NCBI GenBank assembly: GCA_014382645.1
Contig: JACNJI010000237.1
Span: forward strand, 1 to 12,227
Length of the DNA stretch: 12,227 bases
From: Verrucomicrobiota bacterium
GTDB taxonomy: Bacteria; Verrucomicrobiota; Verrucomicrobiia; Opitutales; Seribacteraceae
Direction: 5' to 3'
Every line of letters begins with the position of its first letter. Position 1 is the stretch's first letter. The translations under genes and the position numbers were made by a program. Shown in pieces: positions 1 to 7,297 of the stretch. Below the pieces are notes generated by a model. The model saw only the letters and a list, made by a program, of their open reading frames with translations, was not told where the DNA came from and did no database searches.

Positions 1-139
1 TTGTCATTGCGAGGAGCGTAGCGACGCGGCAATCCAGCCGAACCATTCGGCAACCCACGGCATCGCCCCGGCATCCCACATGACGTTTTAGACTGGATTG
101 CCACGTCAGTTCTCTTCGAGACCTTCCTCGCAATGACAA
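1..139. repeat. Palindromic repeat, full copy 1
   Basis: The outer arms are TTGTCATTGCGAGG at the left end and its inverted counterpart CCTCGCAATGACAA at the right end. The inner arms are GGCAATCCAG and CTGGATTGCC. Small hairpins sit within the arms (GCGT-AGCG-ACGC at 16-27, TCTC-TTC-GAGA at 111-121) and in the centre (CCGAA-CCA-TTCGG at 38-50). The whole element could fold as a branched, cloverleaf-like hairpin in DNA or RNA. The first 55 bases are identical to 247-301, so the two copies are probably a recent duplication. No ORF in it looks like a real protein. It resembles REP/MITE-type intergenic repeats; no transposase is present nearby. Confidence 0.85.
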
Positions 140-150
140 AAAAGTGAGGA

Positions 151-187
151 GACCTGATTGCCACGCCCTACCGGGCTCGCAATGACA
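151..187. repeat. Half copy of the palindromic repeat (right arm)
   Basis: This is the right half only: CTGATTGCC, then GCCC-TACC-GGGC (165-176), then CTCGCAATGACA. The inner hairpin sits where the full copies have theirs. The left half is absent, so this is either a decayed copy or a separately mobile half. Confidence 0.75.
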
Positions 188-246
188 GCACAGGGGATAC
201 GTCCCTAAACCTGAGACGAACCCACCTCGCCCGCCACTCCCCACCG

Positions 247-373
247 TTGTCATTGCGAGGAGCGTAGCGACGCGGCAATCCAGCCGAACCATTCGGCAAC
301 CAACCACCCCGCTCGGGCATCCCGCATAACGCATCAGACTGGATTGCCACGCCCTGACGGGCTCGCAATGACA
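247..373. repeat. Palindromic repeat, full copy 2
   Basis: Same architecture as the copy at 1-139: TTGTCATTGCGAGG, GCGT-AGCG-ACGC hairpin (262-273), GGCAATCCAG, central CCGAA-CCA-TTCGG hairpin, CTGGATTGCC, GCCC-TGAC-GGGC hairpin (351-362), CTCGCAATGACA. The first 55 bases match the first copy exactly, while the right half differs in both length and arm-hairpin sequence. Together with the half copies, this accounts for the otherwise gene-free stretch 1-444. Confidence 0.85.
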
Positions 374-385
374 GAGAGAGTGCGT

Positions 386-418
386 GGGTTGCCAGACCCT
401 GACGGGCTTGCAATGACA
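386..418. repeat. Degenerate half copy of the palindromic repeat
   Basis: A right-arm remnant: GGTTGCC, a weakened CCC-TGAC-GGG hairpin (397-406), then CTTGCAATGACA. It ends 26 bases beyond the stop codon of the methyltransferase gene, so it would be transcribed if that gene lacks an earlier terminator. It may itself form the 3' end structure of that transcript (inference). Confidence 0.65.
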
Positions 419-444
419 GCCTAGGGGCGAGGTTCGGGAGAGTC

Positions 445-1023
445 TCAGTCTTTCTTTTCCCAGAGGAACATGTGCTCGAGGCCCGTTCGGTGCGGGTAGG
501 AGCGGGGTGTCCAATCGGAGAGGAGTTGGAAATTCGTTGAGAATCTTTTGATGATTTCCTCCCTGTCGGTACCAAAGGGCGGGCCTTCCTCGTCCTTGGG
601 CAGCATGTAGTGGACGGCGAGGAGTTTGCCCTTTGGCTTTAGCCAGTTCCGGCAGGCCGCGACGTGATCTGGGCGTCGAGCCGGATCGATGGCGCAGAAG
701 AAGGTGTGCTCGAAGACGTAGTCGAAGGCGTCGAAGGGTTCGTCTTCGAGAAAGTCGCCGAGACGGAAGGTGGCGTCGGGTAGGGAATCCGGGGTTTGCT
801 CCTCGGCGCCTTTGACGGCGGCTGGGGCGAGGTCGTAGCCCACCACTTCGAAACCGGCTTCGGCCCATGCCCGTGCGTCGTGCCCGAAACCGCACCCGGG
901 GACGATGACCTTGCCTGTCGGGTGGTCTGCGTTTTCGGCCAGCCAATCGACTAGTCCGGGGGAGGCCTCTCCTTTGTCCCATTGGACGTCGCCCTCTTGG
1001 TAGCGTTGTTCCCAATCGTTCAT
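445..1023 (-). CDS. SAM-dependent methyltransferase, thiopurine methyltransferase / HOL (halide methyltransferase) type
   Basis: A 192-residue class I SAM-dependent methyltransferase, complete by family length. The N-terminal W-x-x-x-Y-x-x-G-x-x-x-W-D-x-G (residues 4-18) is the hallmark of the TPMT-like family. SAM-binding motif I reads VPGCGFGHD (41-49), followed by YDL with D64 as the likely ribose-binding acid, GDFL at 89-92, and FEHTFFCAIDP (104-114). The last motif plus RPDH is close to plant HOL halide/thiol methyltransferases as I remember them. The family moves the SAM methyl group to sulfur or halide acceptors (thiopurines, thiols, bisulfide, iodide), and the acceptor cannot be told from sequence. 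The protein is cytosolic with no signal peptide. It is a lone gene bracketed by palindromic repeats on both sides, and no Shine-Dalgarno sequence precedes the ATG. Confidence 0.92.
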   Translation of the reverse strand: MNDWEQRYQEGDVQWDKGEASPGLVDWLAENADHPTGKVIVPGCGFGHDARAWAEAGFEVVGYDLAPAAVKGAEEQTPDSLPDATFRLGDFLEDEPFDAFDYVFEHTFFCAIDPARRPDHVAACRNWLKPKGKLLAVHYMLPKDEEGPPFGTDREEIIKRFSTNFQLLSDWTPRSYPHRTGLEHMFLWEKKD

Positions 1024-1080
1024 GTGGTTAGTTTACTTGAAGTGTTTTCATCAAAGAGAGGAAGGATATATTTTGGCATT

Positions 1081-1191
1081 TGTCATTGCGAGGAAGGACG
1101 AAGTCCTGACGCGGCAATCCAGCGGACGCGTAGGGCATTCGCATTGCGTCTCAGGCTGAATCGCCACACCACTTTGTGGCTTGCAATGACA
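1081..1191. repeat. Palindromic repeat, full copy 3 (diverged)
   Basis: Outer arms are TGTCATTGCGAGG and CTTGCAATGACA, inner arms GGCAATCCAG and CAGGCTGAATCGCC (imperfect). The arm hairpins have sequences unlike the other copies but sit in the same places: AGGAC-GAA-GTCCT (1095-1107) on the left and CCAC-TTT-GTGG (1169-1179) on the right. The centre has GACGC/GCGTC pairing. The element fills most of the 239-base gap between the methyltransferase start (1023) and the ceramidase-like gene's stop (1263). The rest of that gap shows no convincing gene or promoter. Confidence 0.8.
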
Positions 1192-1262
1192 AGGGTGGGC
1201 GGGGTTCATTAATCTGAAGGAGGCTCCGTGTTCTCTGCGTATTGGTGAGAGGTTTCTTTCCA

Positions 1263-3356
1263 TCAATCAAGCGACAGGCTCTCAACTTCTTTCTGGGTGA
1301 GGGCTCGGTCGAATAGTGCGACCTCGTCTATGCGTCCTTCCCAGTTTGACCGGTTGTCGTTGCGTCCGCCGATGAAGATGTCTTCCGCAGGCAGGTTGGC
1401 TGTTACCTTCGCCTCGATCTCGATCTTGCCGTCGAGATAGACCCTGACGTCCTCGCCCTTGCGTACCAAGGTCGCCTGCATCCATGTCCAACGCTTAACC
1501 GATGATTTTCCAGGATGGGTTTTGCCACCGTCGCTAAAGAGCAGGTTTCCTTTCCCGTCCAGACCGAGGTGATCGCCGAGGGCGTCGAGCGAATGGTCGC
1601 GTCCTCGACTGAACATCCAACCGAGCACGGTTCGGGAATTGTCGGGCATGCCGTTCCAGAACCGGAGGGAAATGGCGTAGGTGTTTCCAAGTTTCGGCAG
1701 GCGTGCTCGGAGGCGACCGCCGGCGAAGTGGGCGCAGCGGTTGACTTGGCCGGGCGTAAAACCTTTCGAGTCCGGTCCCTCAAGGTAGAAGACCACTCCG
1801 TCCTCGTAGTGACCGTCGCGGTTGCCTTGCTCGTCGATTGCGAGCGGGCCTTGTAATTCGTCCATGCGCCACCAGTGAATGGGTTTGAGTTCGGCGATGG
1901 CCTTTGCCAAGGAGCCTTGCGAAACCAGTGGGACGCGACGTGGTTTTGCAGAAACTTCTTCAAGAAGCCGCAGGCAGGCTTCCGTGATTTTCGGTTCCGC
2001 CTGTACCTCGAGCCCGGCGGAGCGGGCGGCCCAAGTGTTGTAGCCTCCGAGGAAATGTTGCTCGGGCGGGGGGATGTACCCGTCGCCGCCATTGGCCAAC
2101 TCGATGACCATGGTCTTGGGGAACGGGCTTTTCGCCTTCAGCTTGAGACCGGTTAGGGCGTAGGTCTCGTTGGGAGTGGTGGTGATCGTCATGTCTCCTA
2201 TGCGAAGAGCCTGCAGGACGATCTCCGTTTGTTGGCGTTTGTGGAGGACGATTTGCTCGAAGGCGTATACTTCGGTTTTGGTCTTGGGGTTACGTTCACC
2301 CATTTCGGCAACGATTGCCTCGGACCATTGGAGAAGCCCGACGTCGGGGACGCGGTACTTGAGGGTCATGCGGGTTTCAGCCATGGCGAGGTCGAGGTTC
2401 GTGCGATGCTTGATCTTGCGGTAGTCGAGGAGCGCGCGTTCGGCCAAGCTCTTGGCGTAGGAGTCGATTTGCATTTGCTCCTCCTTCTTTGGCGGATCCA
2501 CGGACCAGTTGCGGAGTGTGTAGTCGCGACGCCAGATATCCCCGCTGCAACCGTGGGACATGATGCCAACGAAGCTTTCGTCCGCATCGAGCATGTCGCC
2601 CAAGTTGTTTGCGAATCTACCGAAGTAGTCCGAGCTGATTGCCTTGACGCCGGCGAAGTAGTGCATGGAAAAATTGGCCAGGATGGCGAGTGGTTTACCC
2701 TTTCTGTCTTGGATCGAGATGAGGGTGAGATCGGGATCCTCGGGGCCGGATTCGCCCGTGACGTCGTTCCAGTTGCGACCCGCGTGCATGTTGGCCCGCA
2801 CGGTGGGGTTGCCGAAGGGATCTTTTTCAATGCGGTCGGGCCGGCGTATCCAGCGGCGTAGTGCGGTGAATTCGGCGGCGTTCGCTTGGTTCCATCCCGC
2901 CTGTGCTGGCTGTAATTTCTTTTGGGCCTCGGCGATGGCCTCGGCAATTTTTCCTTTCAGGTAGGGAGTGTACCGAGGGTCCGCATTGGTACCCAGACAG
3001 GCGAGGGTGGAGGGCGCCGTGTGGGTGTGAGTGGCGGATACCAGGATGCGGTCGGTGGGGATTCCTGTCCGCTTGGCCGCCAGGGCCTTGGCCTCGTCCA
3101 AAAGGGGCCGCGGCATCATGCAACTGTCGACCACCACGATGGCGATCTCGCTCTTGCCGTCCGCCAGAACAATGGCCTTGGCGTAGATGGGGTCGGTCAC
3201 CCCGGTGGCGTTGCGACTCGTCATGCCGCCGTTGACCAGTACGGGGAACTTTTTTGGGGTGACGTCGAGGGCTACGGCTCCCGCCCGAAACTCGGCACCG
3301 GTGAGGTGCGAGAAACAGAACGTAAGTATGAGGGGTAGGGCGTGAACAACTTTCAT
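1263..3356 (-). CDS. Exported neutral/alkaline ceramidase-like hydrolase with C-terminal LamG-like domain
   Basis: A 697-residue protein. ATG at 3356 was chosen over an upstream in-frame start at 3455 because it places a signal peptide (MKVVHALPLILTFCFSHLTG) at the N-terminus with a GGGG motif just before it. Residues about 22-470 match the N-terminal catalytic domain of neutral ceramidases: HTHTAP (H110, H112), MHYFAG (H232), PNE (E397) and the GDGYIPP...GGYN segment (Y427, Y439) supply the expected zinc ligands and aromatic residues. The usual GDxSPN nucleophile loop reads S-H-G-C-S-G-D (267-273), so amidase activity on ceramide is not assured. Residues about 494-697 form a LamG/concanavalin-like beta-sandwich (YLDGK, IGGRND, GRIDEVALFDRAL), probably for glycan binding. 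It probably acts in the periplasm or outside. It is transcribed divergently from the cytochrome gene. Classical ceramidases have a different, immunoglobulin-like C-terminal domain. Confidence 0.93.
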   Translation of the reverse strand: MKVVHALPLILTFCFSHLTGAEFRAGAVALDVTPKKFPVLVNGGMTSRNATGVTDPIYAKAIVLADGKSEIAIVVVDSCMMPRPLLDEAKALAAKRTGIPTDRILVSATHTHTAPSTLACLGTNADPRYTPYLKGKIAEAIAEAQKKLQPAQAGWNQANAAEFTALRRWIRRPDRIEKDPFGNPTVRANMHAGRNWNDVTGESGPEDPDLTLISIQDRKGKPLAILANFSMHYFAGVKAISSDYFGRFANNLGDMLDADESFVGIMSHGCSGDIWRRDYTLRNWSVDPPKKEEQMQIDSYAKSLAERALLDYRKIKHRTNLDLAMAETRMTLKYRVPDVGLLQWSEAIVAEMGERNPKTKTEVYAFEQIVLHKRQQTEIVLQALRIGDMTITTTPNETYALTGLKLKAKSPFPKTMVIELANGGDGYIPPPEQHFLGGYNTWAARSAGLEVQAEPKITEACLRLLEEVSAKPRRVPLVSQGSLAKAIAELKPIHWWRMDELQGPLAIDEQGNRDGHYEDGVVFYLEGPDSKGFTPGQVNRCAHFAGGRLRARLPKLGNTYAISLRFWNGMPDNSRTVLGWMFSRGRDHSLDALGDHLGLDGKGNLLFSDGGKTHPGKSSVKRWTWMQATLVRKGEDVRVYLDGKIEIEAKVTANLPAEDIFIGGRNDNRSNWEGRIDEVALFDRALTQKEVESLSLD

Positions 3357-3521
3357 CCCCGCACCTTGAGTTTTCCGAGTGGATATTGGCAAGCCGAAGG
3401 ATAAGGGACCTTGGTTTTCTTTGCCACCGCTTTGACCATTAACGGCCCGAACCAAAACTTTATGACTTTTGCCGGTTTTCGTCTTGGCGGTGTGACCACA
3501 GCTAACGCAATATGTCCAGTC
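3357..3521. promoter_or_regulatory. Divergent intergenic region, ceramidase-like gene / cytochrome gene
   Basis: This gap separates two divergent exported-protein genes and must hold promoters for both. A TTGACC (-35-like) lies at 3432-3437 on the plus strand, but no good -10 box follows at normal spacing; AACTTT at 3456-3461 is the best and is weak. No operator or riboswitch was recognised. The reading frame of the cytochrome gene is open back to a TTG at 3411, so part of this region may instead be coding. Confidence 0.3.
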
Positions 3522-5993
3522 GTGAAATATTTCGTTCTATGTACGTTGCCGTTCCTTGCCCATGTTTCTTGGGCTAATCCACTTTCGCCCGAGGAGGCAT
3601 TGGCCGCCTTTCGGTTGGAAACGGATGACTTGCAGGTTTCCTTGGTCGCGGCTGAACCCGAGGTGGTCGATCCCGTGGCCCTTTGCTTTGACGAGAAGGG
3701 CCGGCTGTTCGTGGTGGAGAGCCGAGGGTACCCTCACCCCGGTAAGGGATTGCCGAATGAACATGCGGGTGTGGTTGTGCGGCTGGAGGATGCGGATGGG
3801 GATGGGCGCTTCGAGAAACGGACGACTTTCGCCGACGGCTTCACTTTTCCCAACGGAATCCTACCATGGGGAAACGGATTCTTCGTGACCGATGCCCCGG
3901 ACGTTCTCTACTTGGAGGACGTTGACGACGATGGGGTAGCGGACAAGCGGGAGGTAGTCTTGACCGGTTTTTTCACGAACAGCAGCAGCGAGCAGTTGCG
4001 GGTAGCCTCACCCACCTTGGGGCCGGATGGCTGGGTGTACTTGACGAGTGGATTGACCGGCGGAAAAGTAACGTCGCCGAAACATCCTGATCGGCCTGCG
4101 GTGGAGGCCAGGAAGAACGACTGGCGTTTTCATCCCGAGACCTTCTTGGTGGAATCACTGACGGGCTCCGGTCAAGTGGGCCAGGCTTTCGATCGAGAAG
4201 GGCGTCGTTTTGTTTGCGATAACCGTCACCCGCTTCGCTGGGTGGTGTTTGATTCCGGTGTTCTTGAGAGAAACCCGAACTTATCCGGTGCCCGGACGGT
4301 CATGGACTTGGCCGAACCCGGTTCTGCGACACCCCTTTTCCCTCTCGCACCCGATACCACCGCTGCAGGATATATTCCAAAGCTGATGCAACACTTGCAC
4401 GCCGGCAGCTTCACTTCCTGCTGCGGGCTGTGTTTCTTTACCGGGGATGGCTTGCCCCGACACCGTGGAAGTTTCTTCATTTGCGAACCTGCCCAGAACC
4501 TCGTTCATTGTAGGTCGGTCGTGGAGACAAAGGTGGAACTGACTTCAAGACCATCTGCCGCGGGTCGCGAGTTTCTAGCCTCGCCCGACCAATGGTTTCG
4601 ACCGGTGTTTGCAGCGAATGGTCCCGATGGGGCTCTCTACCTTTGCGACATGTATCGCAAGTACGTCGACCATCCCAATTACCTTCCGCCCGAGGCCGCC
4701 GCAGGGATGGACTTTGCTGCTGGCAAGAAGCGCGGACGCATATGGAGAGTTTCCTCGAAAAGCGAAGCCAAACCGATGCCTTGGCGTCAATCGAAGGGTG
4801 TTGGTCTCGCCATAAGCCAAGCCTTGAAGGCCAAGGGAAATCTTTCTCGTCTCGCCGGGTTGGCCGAGAAGTCCGGCGCGAATCCATGGTTCCGGGCTGC
4901 CATTTTTAGTTCTTGTCCCGGAAGCGCAAAGGAGCTGGCGGGTAAGCTTTCCGCAAAAGTTTCTCCCGCCTTCATGGAGGAAATCGCTCGCATTTTGGCA
5001 AAGGAGGAGCCCACCGACAAGTTGCCCCACAGCGTCCGGGAGCTCTTGGATAAAAAAAAGGATTGGAGTTTCCCCCAGCGTTTGGCCTTTTTGCTTGGGT
5101 TCAGTGAGAATGTTCGCAAGCCCTTTTTTGCCGATCTACAGCCCAAGGCCCGGTCGGCTTCGATCAATCGGAAGTTGCCTTTGATCGATCGTTTGTTGGC
5201 CATCCGTTTTCTTGATCGAGGAAACCGTTCACAGCTCCTTGACCTAATCGTTCCCTCTCAACCGAAGGAGGTGCGGGAAGCATCCATTCGCTCGCTTGCT
5301 CAAACCGACGACTTGGCCCATGGCGCAAAACTTCTCGCCCTGCACCCGACCCTTGGCCCCGACGACAGAAATATTCTCGCCGATGCTCTTCTTGGCCGAA
5401 AGGCGTTTCATCCGCTCGTCCTCGATTCCTTGGAGTCGTCATCGCTCCCTTTGCATGCGGTGAGCCTTAATCTGCGACCTCGTCTTACGGGGAATCCCGC
5501 CACGAAGATTCGGGCCGCCAAGTTGTTTGACGCCGGTGAAAGCTCGGACCGGATGAAGGTTTATCTAGACCACAAGAAGGTTCTCACCCTCTCCACCGAT
5601 GTTTCTGCTGGAAAACCGATCTTTCAACGAGCCTGCGCATCTTGCCATCGTCTCGGTGATGTCGGGTACGCCGTGGGCCCTGACCTTACTGGTCTTCGGA
5701 ATCAACCCGCCGACGCCCTTTTGCTTCATCTCCTCGTTCCCAACCGGGAGATCTACCCAAATTACGTTCTCTACCAAGCCGAGACTACGGATGGTCAGAC
5801 CCACGCCGGCATCCTTGCCGAGGAATCCGCGAGCGCCGTCACCTTGGTCCTTCCACTTGGTAAGCGCGAAACCATTTCTCGCGCAAAGTTGAAGAGTCTG
5901 CGGGCATCTCCCGTCTCCCTTATGCCGGACGGTCTCGAGCAAACCATGACTCGACAAGAATTGGCGAACCTGCTCGCCTTTCTCCGTAACTAA
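3522..5993 (+). CDS. PVC-type membrane-bound dehydrogenase (beta-propeller) fused to c-type heme-binding domain
   Basis: GTG at 3522 gives 823 residues starting directly with a signal peptide (VKYFVLCTLPFLAHVSWA, then NPLSPEEAL). In-frame ATG 3462 and TTG 3411 would add 20 or 37 residues ahead of it, and no start has a clear Shine-Dalgarno sequence. Residues about 20-420 are the glucose/sorbosone dehydrogenase-like propeller of the Pirellula/Verrucomicrobium type, with DADGDG (90-95) and DVDDDGVAD (133-141) calcium-type loops. Residues about 430-660 are helical and HEAT-like. The C-terminal domain has the heme c site C705-A-S-C708-H709, GPDLTGL, and a later MPDG whose Met could be the distal heme ligand. 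Its likely role is periplasmic oxidation of a sugar-type substrate with electrons passed to its own heme. The substrate is unknown. It converges with the SGNH-KDH gene, 26 bp apart. Confidence 0.93.
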   Translation: MKYFVLCTLPFLAHVSWANPLSPEEALAAFRLETDDLQVSLVAAEPEVVDPVALCFDEKGRLFVVESRGYPHPGKGLPNEHAGVVVRLEDADGDGRFEKRTTFADGFTFPNGILPWGNGFFVTDAPDVLYLEDVDDDGVADKREVVLTGFFTNSSSEQLRVASPTLGPDGWVYLTSGLTGGKVTSPKHPDRPAVEARKNDWRFHPETFLVESLTGSGQVGQAFDREGRRFVCDNRHPLRWVVFDSGVLERNPNLSGARTVMDLAEPGSATPLFPLAPDTTAAGYIPKLMQHLHAGSFTSCCGLCFFTGDGLPRHRGSFFICEPAQNLVHCRSVVETKVELTSRPSAAGREFLASPDQWFRPVFAANGPDGALYLCDMYRKYVDHPNYLPPEAAAGMDFAAGKKRGRIWRVSSKSEAKPMPWRQSKGVGLAISQALKAKGNLSRLAGLAEKSGANPWFRAAIFSSCPGSAKELAGKLSAKVSPAFMEEIARILAKEEPTDKLPHSVRELLDKKKDWSFPQRLAFLLGFSENVRKPFFADLQPKARSASINRKLPLIDRLLAIRFLDRGNRSQLLDLIVPSQPKEVREASIRSLAQTDDLAHGAKLLALHPTLGPDDRNILADALLGRKAFHPLVLDSLESSSLPLHAVSLNLRPRLTGNPATKIRAAKLFDAGESSDRMKVYLDHKKVLTLSTDVSAGKPIFQRACASCHRLGDVGYAVGPDLTGLRNQPADALLLHLLVPNREIYPNYVLYQAETTDGQTHAGILAEESASAVTLVLPLGKRETISRAKLKSLRASPVSLMPDGLEQTMTRQELANLLAFLRN

Positions 5994-6027
5994 GTAAAAG
6001 CGAGATCTGGCTCGGTTTCCTACTTAG
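5990..6027. terminator. Candidate bidirectional hairpin terminator spanning both stop codons
   Basis: The stem pairs CTAAGTA (5990-5996) with TACTTAG (6021-6027), then AAA (5997-5999) with TTT (6016-6018) and CGAG (6001-6004) with CTCG (6011-6014). There is one G/G mismatch, a two-base CC bulge, and an ATCTGG loop. The plus gene's TAA (5991-5993) and the minus gene's TAG (6020-6022) both lie within the stem. There is no T-tract beyond either arm, so it may be a transcript-end or RNA-stability hairpin rather than a classical intrinsic terminator. Confidence 0.5.
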
Positions 6028-7297
6028 ACGTCTTGAGACGAATGCGGCGGTATTCCATTTGCCCGCGATCCCCCTCGAGTCCGATGGGGCCGGTGGCGGG
6101 TACCTTGAACTCGGCGTTGAGGACTTCCCCGTTGCAAGTGCAATGGGCAACCCCTCCTTTTACCACGGCCACAATTTCGTTCCATTCCTGTGGTTTGTAA
6201 TTCTTTAGGTCCTTCCAAGGGCCGGCCAAGACGTAATCGCGACATTGGAGCTGGGGCTTACGTATGAACACGCCGCTGTCCGCGTTTGGCGTTGCCCGAA
6301 ACTCGAGCTTTAGGGTGAAGTCCTTTGGGAACTCCTTGGTCGTCCAAAGCTGCTGGGCGCGGCGACCCTCGGGAGGGGTAGTGACAACGAGGCGACCGTT
6401 GATTGCCTTGTAGCGGCTATCGTCGCTGGCTTTCTTTCCATCGAAGCCAGCAGTCTGCTTGAAGGTTTTCTTTGCACGAAAGCCCCAACCGCTAAGGTCC
6501 TTTCCGTTGAAGAGGCTGACGAATCCGGGTTCCATGGCAAAGTCTTCGGGCTTAGTCTCGATAAAGCCATTGGTGGCGAGCAAGGGTCGGAGGGCGGCGG
6601 CCCATTTTGCGTAACCCAGCTTGTTCGGGTGGAGTAGGTCGGGGAATTCCAGTTTCTTCGCATCTCCCTTGGCATCCGCGAAGAGAAGCCAAGTGTCGAG
6701 CACAGTCACTTGAGGATCGCCCTTGACGGCGGCGAAATAGAGCTGGTTGATCTTCTTTATCTGGTCGGCCGGTCGTCTCTTGCTGGCCGAACTTGGGAAG
6801 GTGTGGCAGAGAATGATCGGCATCTTTGAATTGTGCTTTTTTAACTTGGCGATGATGAGTTTCAAGTTTCCGGCAATGACCTCGGGGGATGCCTTTTCTT
6901 CTAGGTCGTTGGTGCCGATCAGGATGACCACGCCCTTGGGGTTGAGATCGAGAACGTCTCCCTTCATACGGATGAGTACGCCGCGCGTGGTGTCCCCGCT
7001 GATGCCGCGGTTGGCCACCTTGACTCCGGGGAAGCTGTTGCCCATGTTGTCGCCCCAACCCTGGGTGATGGAGTCGCCGAGAAATACCAAGGCTCCTTGA
7101 TCCTGCTCAACCTTCTTGGCCCAGTCCGACCTCTTGCGCTCCCAGAGATTCTGAAACCAACCGTATCGGCGTATGGGGCCTTCGCCCGGCAAACCTTCAT
7201 CGGTGGCGGGGATGGCGAACTTGGACGCGGCGAAAGCGAGATCGGATGAGATCAAGGTTGCCGCCAGCAGAAGAAGGGAAATGGGGGTAAGTTTCAT
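6020..7297 (-). CDS. Exported SGNH/GDSL esterase fused to 3-keto-disaccharide hydrolase (DUF1080) domain
   Basis: A 425-residue two-domain protein with a signal peptide (residues 1-24, MKLTPISLLLLAATLISSDL then AFA). Residues about 66-242 are an SGNH hydrolase: block I GDSITQGWG with Ser76, block II NRGISGD, block III GTND (Asn130), block V DLLHPN with Asp220 and His223. All four catalytic elements are present. Residues about 256-423 are the DUF1080 / 3-keto-disaccharide hydrolase jelly-roll: SLFNGKDLSGWGF, NADSGVFIRKP, and GPIGLEGDRGQMEYRRIRLK. The likely job is in the periplasm, where the first domain would remove acyl (for example acetyl) groups from a carbohydrate and the second would bind or cleave 3-keto-glycosides. 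The exact substrate is unknown. It faces the cytochrome gene, and a dehydrogenase producing a 3-keto sugar would be a logical partner (inference). Confidence 0.94.
   Translation of the reverse strand: MKLTPISLLLLAATLISSDLAFAASKFAIPATDEGLPGEGPIRRYGWFQNLWERKRSDWAKKVEQDQGALVFLGDSITQGWGDNMGNSFPGVKVANRGISGDTTRGVLIRMKGDVLDLNPKGVVILIGTNDLEEKASPEVIAGNLKLIIAKLKKHNSKMPIILCHTFPSSASKRRPADQIKKINQLYFAAVKGDPQVTVLDTWLLFADAKGDAKKLEFPDLLHPNKLGYAKWAAALRPLLATNGFIETKPEDFAMEPGFVSLFNGKDLSGWGFRAKKTFKQTAGFDGKKASDDSRYKAINGRLVVTTPPEGRRAQQLWTTKEFPKDFTLKLEFRATPNADSGVFIRKPQLQCRDYVLAGPWKDLKNYKPQEWNEIVAVVKGGVAHCTCNGEVLNAEFKVPATGPIGLEGDRGQMEYRRIRLKTSK

Noticed and set aside
1..418. CRISPR array
   Set aside because: The repeated units are long inverted-repeat elements at irregular spacing, with similar rather than unique intervening sequence and no cas genes.
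168..575. Minus-strand open frame of 135 codons across the repeat cluster
   Set aside because: Its translation is made of repeated repeat-derived peptides and it overlaps the methyltransferase end in another frame; repeat noise, not a gene.
982..1266. Short ORFs on both strands around the third repeat
   Set aside because: They are translations of the palindromic element itself and lack any domain or start signal.
2229..2861. Plus-strand open frame of 210 codons antisense to the ceramidase-like gene
   Set aside because: It is a shadow of a recognisable gene with zinc-ligand motifs on the minus strand.
3432..3466. Sigma-70 promoter for the cytochrome gene
   Set aside because: TTGACC is a fair -35, but no good -10 lies 16-18 bases downstream, so no firm promoter call was made.
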